Assembly: GCA_019752245.1 (NCBI GenBank)
Contig: JAIEMH010000366.1
Location: forward strand, 1-5,766
Direction of reading: 5' to 3'
From: Flavobacteriaceae bacterium
Lineage (GTDB): Bacteria > Bacteroidota > Bacteroidia > Flavobacteriales > Flavobacteriaceae
DNA: 5,766 nt
This document shows, piece after piece, positions 1-5,204 of the stretch. Each line of letters opens with the position of its first letter. Position 1 is the first letter of the stretch. Below the pieces are notes generated by a model. That model did not search any database. It saw only the letters and a program-made list of their open reading frames with translations, and was not told the DNA's origin. The position numbers and the translations under genes were made by a program.

Positions 1-3000
1 AAGAGTGTTTCCGTTTTCATCATTTGCTTTCTCTCTAACAAAAAGAAGTATTTTTTTATCAATTTCAAGATGATTTATGTATGACAATCCTTTAGGAGTT
101 TCTGGTCCATAAGCATTATGAGATTGCCAATGAAATAAAGTTTCACTGATTGCATAATCATCATACATTGTAGTCGGAGAAAAATTCTCCTCTGATTTGA
201 TTAAATTAATAAAAAGTATTTCAGTATTTAATTTTTTACTTTCAGCTGCTCCTTCTCTGTTGGAAGATTTTTTATCAAATGTACTTAGCCTAAAAGCAAC
301 TAAGATTTGATCTCTTGTATAACGTGCATGTAACTTTAATGGTTGTTCGTAAGGAAGATTAATGTCAATTTCTTTAAATCCAATTTTGTCAATTAAAATT
401 TCTAAAACTTGAATAATTTCATTTATAAGAATTTTATTTTTTCCAATTTGTTTTATACTTTTCTCTAATGAATCAAAACCACCTGGGATTTGCCATACAT
501 CGTAATGCAACATTAGTAGCATAGTTTTTTCATTTTCATCAAAATCTTTAATTTGAATATCAAAATCAGATTTTGCAATTTTTAAAATGAAATTGAAATA
601 ACTTGTAGAATTTGTGGACAACCACTTTTTACCAATGGCTGAAAAAATTTGCTTTTCATTAATTGGTTCAAAATCATCAATAACTCCAGCTTTTTGACAT
701 AATCTTGACCAACTATCTTTTTTATAAATTGTTTCAATTGATAAGTTATTTAAACTTATAAAATTCTCTAAAGTTAATGGCAATGTTGTTTGATGTTGAA
801 AATTTCTAATCTTTGCTATCAGTTGATTTATATTTAAAGATGTTGCTCTTTTGATATTTTCAAGAATTGTTTCTTTTGCTTTTTTTTCTAAAATAATTGA
901 ACAACCTAAAGGTAAATGAGGAAAATCATCTTCAATTTCTTTTTGAACTGATGTTGTTGTTTTTCCTATTAAGGCTCTAAATTTACTTTCAAAATCATAT
1001 TCGGGTCTTGAATTTCCCACAAAATCTAAAACTGTTAAACAATCTTTTCCTTCTGCTAAACGCAATCCACGACCTAATTGTTGAAGAAAAACTGTTAAAC
1101 TTTCTGTTGGTCTCAAAAATAAAACTGTATCTATTTCTGGTATATCTACTCCTTCATTAAAAATGTCAACTACAAATAAATAATTGAATTCTTTTTTCTT
1201 AAATTGATTTCTAATTTTGTCTCTTTCATTTGAATTTTTACTTGTTAACCATTCTGCTTTTAATCCTGCTAAATTGAATTTTTCTGCCATATAAACTGCG
1301 TGCTCTTGAGTTACACAAAATCCAATTGCTCTAACATCATTTAAATCGGTTGTATATTTTTCAAGATTTGAAATTATTTGACCAACACGTACATCATTTT
1401 TTGTATATAAACTTGTCAATTCACTTGCAACATATTTTCCTTTTTCCCATTTAACATTATTTAAATCAATACTATCTGTAATTCCAAAATATTGAAATGG
1501 GCTTAATAATTTTTTGTTCAATGCTTCAGGAAGTCTGATTTCAGCAGCAATACGATTACAAAAATCTTCTAAAATATTTGCACCATCGCTTCTTTCAGGT
1601 GTTGCGGTCAAACCCAATAATATTTTTGGACTAAAATATTCTAAAATTGGGCGATAGGTTTTAGCTTCTATATGATGTACTTCATCAACAATTATAAAAT
1701 CGTAATATTCTGGTGAAAGTTTAATTTCTTTAAGTCGATTATTTAAAGTTTGAACCGAAGCAAAAACATATTCATTTGAATTTGGTTCTAATCCATCAAC
1801 CCATAAATCCCCAAAATTATTGTCTTTTAAAATTCCTTGAAAAGTTGCTTTTGCTTGTTGTAAAATTTCTTTTCTATGGGCGACAAAAAGTAACTTTGCT
1901 GATTGATTATTATTTCTAAAATTTTTATAATCAAAAGCAGAAATAACTGTTTTCCCAGTTCCTGTTGCGGCAACTAAAAGATTTCTAAATCTATTATGAA
2001 CTGATCTTTCAACTTCTAATTTTTCAAGTATTTCACTTTGATAATGAAAAGGTTTAATGTCAAAATGAGCAGTATCAAAAGTATATTCTTTTGAAGACTT
2101 ACCTTGTTTTAAAGCTTCAACTAATTTTACAGAATGAATGTTTTTGTCATATAATTCAAATTCTGAATTTTGCCAGTAAGCTTCAAATGTTTTCTTAAAC
2201 TTATCAATAATATGACCAACTTCTTTGGTCGTTATTTTTAGATTCCATTCCAATCCATCTGTTAAAGCAGAACGAGAAAAATTTGACGAACCAATATATC
2301 CAGTGTGAAAACCTGTTTTTCTCTGAAATAAATAGGCTTTTGCATGCAACCTTTCATTTCCTGTGTTATATGAAACTTTAACTTCTGTATTTTTTAATGA
2401 AGATAAAAACTCTACTGCTTTTGCATCTGTTGCTCCAATATATGTGGTTGTAATTACTCTAAGTTTTCCTCCTCGTTCCGTAAATTCTATTAACTCACGT
2501 TCAAGAATTCTAATTCCTTTCCATTTAATGAAAGAAACTAATAAATCAATTTCATCCGATGATAAAATTTCTTTTCTTAATTCACTTTCCAATGTTGTAC
2601 CTGAATTTCCACCAGTAAAAAGCTCGCTATGAATTAATCTTGTATATGGTGTAATTTCTTTAAGATGTAAATCTAAATTTGTAAAATGACTATCAACTTT
2701 TGTAAAAACAGCTTTTAATATTTTCCCTTCTGTTTCAATTAAGTCATCTTCAAATTCTTCTTTTTTCAATTCTTCTTTTAAAAAAAGAATTATTTTATTT
2801 GCTATCTCTATTTGAGTTTCAAGAACATCTTCGCCTTTAATTAAGTTAAAAGCTTGTTTTATCGTTCTACCAATATGTTGAGATAATAATTGTGCCGCTT
2901 CCGCTTTATCAATTGAGGTTTTTTTAACTTGAAAAGTATCTTTATCTAGTTCGTTTAATTTATAGTTGATTAGTTTGGTTACTAATTCTTCGTACAATCC

Positions 3001-3009
3001 TTGGTTCAT
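1..3009 (-). CDS. PLD-like nuclease / SF2 (DEAD/DEAH) helicase fusion with DUF3427 C-terminus, 3' end cut by window
   Basis: This is an unbroken frame of 1003 codons starting at ATG 3009-3007 and still open at base 1. An alpha-helical N-terminus (about 1-120) is followed by a phospholipase-D-like nuclease domain (about 125-285) with LHAKAYLF (H222, K224) and GSSNFS (240-245). The usual HKD aspartate position is Gln229. The SF2 core follows: AATGTGKT Walker A (347-354), LLFVAHRKE motif Ia, VDEVHH Walker B (441-446), LTATPER motif III (467-473), EGVDIP motif V and QQLGRGLR motif VI (643-650). Residues from about 700 match DUF3427, including ISETLFHWQS and KILLFVRE. Family members are roughly 1000-1100 residues, so perhaps 50 are missing. 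The start is supported by its ATGA overlap with the NUDIX stop, which suggests translational coupling. Proteins of this architecture are predicted ATP-driven DNA helicases/translocases with a nuclease or DNA-binding arm in the cytoplasm. The true substrate is unknown and a defence or repair role is inference. Confidence 0.95.
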   Translation of the reverse strand, partial: MNQGLYEELVTKLINYKLNELDKDTFQVKKTSIDKAEAAQLLSQHIGRTIKQAFNLIKGEDVLETQIEIANKIILFLKEELKKEEFEDDLIETEGKILKAVFTKVDSHFTNLDLHLKEITPYTRLIHSELFTGGNSGTTLESELRKEILSSDEIDLLVSFIKWKGIRILERELIEFTERGGKLRVITTTYIGATDAKAVEFLSSLKNTEVKVSYNTGNERLHAKAYLFQRKTGFHTGYIGSSNFSRSALTDGLEWNLKITTKEVGHIIDKFKKTFEAYWQNSEFELYDKNIHSVKLVEALKQGKSSKEYTFDTAHFDIKPFHYQSEILEKLEVERSVHNRFRNLLVAATGTGKTVISAFDYKNFRNNNQSAKLLFVAHRKEILQQAKATFQGILKDNNFGDLWVDGLEPNSNEYVFASVQTLNNRLKEIKLSPEYYDFIIVDEVHHIEAKTYRPILEYFSPKILLGLTATPERSDGANILEDFCNRIAAEIRLPEALNKKLLSPFQYFGITDSIDLNNVKWEKGKYVASELTSLYTKNDVRVGQIISNLEKYTTDLNDVRAIGFCVTQEHAVYMAEKFNLAGLKAEWLTSKNSNERDKIRNQFKKKEFNYLFVVDIFNEGVDIPEIDTVLFLRPTESLTVFLQQLGRGLRLAEGKDCLTVLDFVGNSRPEYDFESKFRALIGKTTTSVQKEIEDDFPHLPLGCSIILEKKAKETILENIKRATSLNINQLIAKIRNFQHQTTLPLTLENFISLNNLSIETIYKKDSWSRLCQKAGVIDDFEPINEKQIFSAIGKKWLSTNSTSYFNFILKIAKSDFDIQIKDFDENEKTMLLMLHYDVWQIPGGFDSLEKSIKQIGKNKILINEIIQVLEILIDKIGFKEIDINLPYEQPLKLHARYTRDQILVAFRLSTFDKKSSNREGAAESKKLNTEILFINLIKSEENFSPTTMYDDYAISETLFHWQSHNAYGPETPKGLSYINHLEIDKKILLFVREKANDENGNTL

Positions 3010-3392
3010 AGTTCAAGTTTTAAAAATTCTTCTACTATTGGTATATCAGCTTCTGCCCAGTCTAATAATGATAATTCTGATTTTTCTAAAATTCTATAAT
3101 CTTTATGTTCTGTCAATCTAATTTCGCCAGAAAGATAATTTGCAATAAATGGAATTAAATTAATTTTGAAAGCACCATAATCAAAAATACTATTTGATAA
3201 TTGATTTATAACATCAATTTCAATACTTAACTCTTCTTTTATTTCTCTTTTAATACATTCTATTTCACTTTCGTTTTCTTCCAATTTTCCGCCTGGAAAT
3301 TCCCATTTCAGTGGAAGACTCATTTTTTCCGATCTTTGAGTGACTAATATTTTTGAATTAAATAATACAATTGCACAAGTTACTTTAATCAT
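3006..3392 (-). CDS. NUDIX hydrolase, MutT/CTP pyrophosphohydrolase-like (deoxy)nucleoside triphosphate pyrophosphohydrolase
   Basis: The product is 128 residues, the normal size for a single-domain MutT-type enzyme. The Nudix box spans residues 35-57: GKLEENE, then REIKEELSI, with the catalytic Glu residues 50, 53 and 54 present. The usual glycine of the EExGU segment is Ser56, a substitution tolerated in this family. WEFPGGK (30-36) precedes the box. A C-terminal LDWAEADIP segment is typical of MutT/CTP pyrophosphohydrolase relatives. Such enzymes hydrolyse (d)NTPs or damaged nucleotides to the monophosphate and pyrophosphate; which nucleotide is used here cannot be read from sequence. AGAAAG lies just upstream of the ATG as a weak ribosome binding site. 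Its TGA stop overlaps the ATG of the helicase gene (ATGA), so the two are almost certainly one operon with the NUDIX gene first. It could be a housekeeping mutator-suppressor, but the tight coupling suggests a role linked to the helicase. Confidence 0.95.
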   Translation of the reverse strand: MIKVTCAIVLFNSKILVTQRSEKMSLPLKWEFPGGKLEENESEIECIKREIKEELSIEIDVINQLSNSIFDYGAFKINLIPFIANYLSGEIRLTEHKDYRILEKSELSLLDWAEADIPIVEEFLKLEL

Positions 3393-3734
3393 TTCTTTCT
3401 AATAAGAATATTCCCAAACTTACTGATAATCCACCACACAAAAAAATATTTTCAAGGAGAAAAATCTTAATAATACTTTCAAAAGAATAGCATACTTGGG
3501 TATTTAAAAACAAATGTAAATTATCATAATCAATCTATTTTACGGTTTTCCGCATTTAGTTAAAAAAAAAGTAACTGGTTATTAAAAAAAAATAATAAAT
3601 AGTCGTCCAATTTTAAAGTTGTTAACCATAAAAACCTTGTGAAGTCTTTTAATTAAACGAACAAAAAAATTATTCACAGAGCTAAAAATTATTAAAATTA
3701 ATATATTAAATTTACAACATAATTCGGAAGAGTA
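3393..3734. other. AT-rich intergenic stretch upstream of the NUDIX-helicase operon
   Basis: About 340 bp with no credible coding frame on either strand. It is very AT-rich, with several A and T runs. It holds the possible operon promoter and presumably a leader of roughly 110 nt. At its left-copy boundary, GAGTAA (3730-3735) and TTACTC (3742-3747) form a 6-bp hairpin around loop CTGGAA, reaching into repeat copy A. Nothing else in it is recognised. Confidence 0.6.
3511..3518 (-). promoter_or_regulatory. Possible Bacteroidota-type -7 box for the NUDIX-helicase operon
   Basis: Read on the minus strand this is TACATTTG, an exact match to the Bacteroidota primary-sigma -7 consensus TAnnTTTG. 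It lies about 120 bp upstream of the NUDIX ATG. No convincing TTTG -33 box is seen at the usual spacing (the nearest TTG is only 12 bp away, at 3531-3533), so the assignment is tentative. Confidence 0.35.
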
Positions 3735-3797
3735 ACTGGAATTACTCGAGGTCTTACAATACTTAATTGCTCAAAAATCGGGGTTCTAGCTGCTTTT
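3735..3797 (-). repeat. Repeat copy A: diverged duplicate of the HU-like gene's 3' tail and half its terminator
   Basis: This segment aligns with 4121-4183 at roughly 85-90% identity. The blocks TACTCGAGGTCTTACAATA, TAATTGCT and CGGGGTTCTAGCT are identical, with small indels between them. In copy B the same bases are the HU-like gene's last codons and TAG stop, its short 3' UTR and one arm of its terminator. Copy A keeps a TAG stop after AAA-GCA-GCT-like codons at 3786-3788, but the frame upstream stops after a few codons, so no gene is attached. Homology ends inside the terminator loop: the second arm and the U-tract are missing, so copy A is not a working minus-strand terminator. It reads as a truncated gene-tail duplicate. 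Confidence 0.7.
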
Positions 3798-3811
3798 TTT
3801 GAGCTTTTTTT
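3769..3811 (+). terminator. Hairpin followed by T-run on the + strand inside repeat copy A
   Basis: GCTCAAAAA (3769-3777) pairs perfectly with TTTTTGAGC (3796-3804) around an 18-nt loop, followed by seven T's (3805-3811) on the plus strand. The form is that of an intrinsic terminator, but the stem is A/T-dominated and no plus-strand gene lies upstream, so function is doubtful. The pairing exists only in copy A; copy B instead folds TAACTA/TAGTTA (4145-4150 with 4157-4162) in the equivalent place. Confidence 0.3.
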
Positions 3812-4001
3812 ATGGAGTAAAGTGAGTTTTTTGCTTTTTTAACCACACTTTGACAGGCTTAGTGAAGGCGCCGAGACCTAGTTTTTCATAGATTTTATTG
3901 TTTTGGCGATTCGGTTGGGATAGAAAACATAGAAAAATTGTATCAAAATAAGTGTTTTTTAGTCCTTTTTTCTTTCTTAAGAGGTTATTTTCAATTGGTC
4001 C
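3810..4001 (-). pseudogene. Start-less open frame, possible 3' remnant of a gene
   Basis: On the minus strand a frame stays open for about 63 codons between TAA at 4004-4002 and TAA at 3812-3810. It has no ATG, GTG or TTG start. Its distal half looks protein-like, with NKIYEKLGLGAFTKPV and then VWLKKQKTHFTP at the end, and its codons (GGT CTC GGC GCC) are richer in G+C than the surrounding intergenic DNA. It lies between the two repeat copies. I do not recognise the family. A chance open frame in DNA with conserved non-coding function is equally possible. Confidence 0.2.
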
Positions 4002-4017
4002 TTATTGTGCTTTCGAC

Positions 4018-4076
4018 TCATCAGGACGCGTTTATTAGTTCATCAGGACGAAACAAAAACTTCATCGGGACGAAAT
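4018..4076 (+). repeat. Three iteron-like direct repeats of TTCATCAGGACGAA type at 21-22 bp spacing
   Basis: Copies begin at 4018 (CTCATCAGGACGCG), 4039 (TTCATCAGGACGAA) and 4061 (TTCATCGGGACGAA). The core TCATC(A/G)GGACG is shared by all three while the 7-8 bp between units is unrelated. The spacing is close to two DNA helical turns, placing all three on the same face. Each unit is an imperfect dyad (TTC-TC--GA-GAA), as expected of a protein-binding site. No binding protein can be named. Confidence 0.6.
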
Positions 4077-4093
4077 CACGAAAAATTTCGTGA
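4076..4093. repeat. Perfect 18-bp palindrome TCACGAAAAATTTCGTGA
   Basis: An 8-bp arm (4076-4083) and its exact complement (4086-4093) are separated by AA. It begins where the third phased repeat ends and sits 9 bp from the HU-like gene's terminator U-tract. On the plus strand it is followed by A's, and on the minus strand by ATTTCG, so it is not an intrinsic terminator on either strand. It may be an operator or part of a compound protein-binding site. Confidence 0.5.
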
Positions 4094-4102
4094 AAAAAAG
4101 GC

Positions 4103-4140
4103 AAAAAAAAGACCTCGAGCACTGGAATACTCGAGGTCTT
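4103..4140 (-). terminator. Intrinsic terminator of the HU-like gene
   Basis: On the minus strand AAGACCTCGAG (4140-4130) pairs with CTCGAGGTCTT (4119-4109), an 11-bp perfect stem around a 10-nt loop. It runs directly into eight T's (4110-4103). It lies about 30 bp beyond the TAG stop of the HU-like gene. This is a textbook Rho-independent terminator. One arm and the CTGGAA loop motif recur in repeat copy A. Confidence 0.9.
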
Positions 4141-4183
4141 ACAATAACTAATTGCTTAGTTACGGGGTTCTAGCTTGCTTTTC
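4121..4183 (-). repeat. Repeat copy B: intact partner containing the HU-like gene's stop codon and 3' UTR
   Basis: This partner of 3735-3797 covers part of the terminator loop, one terminator arm, the 3' UTR and the last codons of the HU-like gene. It also contains a small hairpin, TAACTA (4145-4150) with TAGTTA (4157-4162), that copy A lacks. The two copies are in direct orientation and start 386 bp apart. Confidence 0.7.
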
Positions 4184-4553
4184 GGTAAGTAATTGTACTC
4201 AATAAATTGCGCAATTTTTTACCTGGTCTAAAAAGAATTCTGTTCTTTTTGATGACACTCGAAGTTACTTCTTCTGCGGTGTCTTTACCTTCAGAACTTA
4301 ATCCTACTTGAAAGTTACCCAAACGTCCAAGTTTTACAATACGACCTTCGTTCAATTCGCCAATGATATTGTGCTCTAACGACATCAATACCGCATAGCA
4401 ATCGGCTTCGGTCACAGTACATTGATAAGAAATTAACTCCGCGAGTCTTTCTAAATCGGTTTCTCCATCTGCAATAGCTGCAGCATAGAATTTTTCTGGT
4501 GCAAGAATGTCTTGCGGGTTCTTTCTTGGAAGAACCTTGAATTTTACGCTCAT
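4170..4553 (-). CDS. HU-related (HU-HIG/viral-histone-like) DNA-binding protein
   Basis: The product is 127 residues and matches the Bacteroidota HU-related family (HU-HIG type, TIGR01201-like). An N-terminal MSVKFKVLPRKNPQ strand segment is followed by a helical region (about 31-68). Then come GRIVKLGRLGNFQV (70-83), which is the HU beta-saddle core, a variable arm (84-103) and NRILFRPGKKLRNLL (104-118), matching the HU C-terminal F-x-PG-x-x-L pattern. Members are small nucleoid-type DNA-binding proteins, often multicopy and in variable genome regions, distinct from the ~90-residue housekeeping HU. The start ATG (4553-4551) fits the conserved N-terminus; no clear Shine-Dalgarno site is present, as is usual in this phylum. 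It appears monocistronic, with its own leader and strong terminator, and is visibly richer in G+C than the helicase gene. Its precise role (architecture, mobile-element accessory or regulation) is not known. Confidence 0.88.
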   Translation of the reverse strand: MSVKFKVLPRKNPQDILAPEKFYAAAIADGETDLERLAELISYQCTVTEADCYAVLMSLEHNIIGELNEGRIVKLGRLGNFQVGLSSEGKDTAEEVTSSVIKKNRILFRPGKKLRNLLSTITYRKAS

Positions 4554-4596
4554 AATTTTGACGTATAAAATTAAAATAAATAATTTTTGCCTCTGA

Positions 4597-4616
4597 GCAA
4601 ATCTTCGGATATTTGC
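4597..4616. repeat. Inverted repeat GCAAAT-N8-ATTTGC in the HU-like gene leader
   Basis: Two perfect 6-bp arms (4597-4602 and 4611-4616) flank 8 bp, centred about 53 bp upstream of the HU-like ATG. They lie between the possible -7 box and the start codon. It could be an operator, or a weak hairpin in the 5' UTR. No regulator can be named. Confidence 0.3.
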
Positions 4617-4630
4617 CTGACCTACAATTA

Positions 4631-4668
4631 CAAAGGTTATGATTTTTTAATAGAAATGAAAGCCAAAG
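4631..4668 (-). promoter_or_regulatory. Possible promoter of the HU-like gene
   Basis: On the minus strand CTTTG (4668-4664) is followed after 24 bp by TAACCTTTG (4639-4631). This resembles the Bacteroidota TTTG / TAnnTTTG pair, but with one extra base in the -7 box and slightly long spacing. It would give a leader of about 70 nt. It is the best candidate upstream of the gene but imperfect. Confidence 0.35.
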
Positions 4669-5149
4669 TTTTTCACAATCCGCTATAGTTTTTAACAATA
4701 ATTAGGAATAGTTTTACTTTTTCTCCTTTTTTAAGACATTGTTTAGCACTATTTTATGTTTTCTTTTGAAATGATTAACCCTTAGTTATAAAGCATTTTT
4801 TGTATTTTACGTTAAGTTTTTGTTTTGATTTTATAGGGATTTTCCTCCTTACTATTATGCACCATTTAGTCCGCTTTTAGGTAGTTTAAATATGCGAAAA
4901 AAGTTTAGGTAAATTGGTCAAAACTACTCATTAAAGGTAGCTGTTAAGTGAAATTGATTCTTTTCCTTTTGTAAAACCAAATAGAAAGAACCAGAACCCC
5001 AAAGATGCTCCTGTAAGAACTATAGTTTAGTTTTTTTAAATAGATTTGACGCTACAATAGCAAGTTGGTTAGACTCTAATTGTCTAGTTTTCATAATAAT
5101 TGCACTAATAAAATTTAATACAGGCAAAGTTTAAACGATTTTAGTATAT
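4669..5149. other. About 480 bp of sparse intergenic DNA, with a possible broken small ORF
   Basis: No long coding frame occurs on either strand. On the minus strand an ATG at 5094-5092 opens 24 codons (starting MKTRQLESNQLAIV) ending at TAG 5022-5020. Just beyond, in another frame, an open stretch at 4931-5026 reads VLTGASLGFWFFLFGF and then TKGKESISLNSYL before a stop. Together they could be a frameshifted gene for a ~55-residue single-span membrane peptide, but this is weak. Also seen are GTAGTTT/AAACTAC inverted arms (4881-4887 and about 4920-4926) and TTTAGGTA twice (4876, 4904). Nothing else is recognised. Confidence 0.4.
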
Positions 5150-5183
5150 AAAAAAACTGCCCAAAAATACTTTTGGGCAGTTT
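5150..5183 (-). terminator. Intrinsic terminator of the T9SS-substrate gene
   Basis: On the minus strand AAACTGCCCAAAA pairs perfectly over 13 bp with TTTTGGGCAGTTT (5183-5171 with 5166-5154) around a 4-nt loop. The T-run continues to 5150. It begins about 20 bp after the TAG stop of the gene ending at 5205. Confidence 0.92.
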
Positions 5184-5204
5184 CTATTACTTATTTAAAA
5201 CAAA

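Noticed and set aside
2363..2632. Plus-strand 89-codon open frame
   Set aside because: It lies entirely inside the PLD-domain part of the minus-strand helicase gene, shows no domain pattern and is a shadow frame.
4010..4028. Hammerhead-ribozyme-like core on the minus strand (CTGATGAG followed by CGAAA)
   Set aside because: There is no room for stem II between the two core segments, no stem III/cleavage-site arrangement follows, and CCTGATGA is simply part of the phased repeat.
4018..4076. CRISPR array
   Set aside because: Only three 11-14 bp units with 7-8 bp spacers; too short for CRISPR repeats and spacers, and no cas gene is in view.
3981..4148. Plus-strand open frame through the phased repeats and the HU terminator
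   Set aside because: It has no good start codon, is Lys/Arg-rich because of A-runs, and reads through a terminator hairpin; a chance frame.
3735..4183. Insertion sequence with terminal inverted repeats and target-site duplication
   Set aside because: The flanking copies are direct, not inverted, and one is the native tail of the HU-like gene; no transposase motif or clean target duplication is visible.
4315..4698. Minus-strand 127-codon frame overlapping the HU-like gene and its leader
   Set aside because: Its product is Cys/Arg-rich with no family pattern and it overlaps the well-supported HU-like frame and its promoter region.
5061..5076. tRNA D-arm-like AGTTGGTTAGA
   Set aside because: No matching acceptor stem, anticodon arm or T-arm (TTCNANNC) is found around it on the plus strand.
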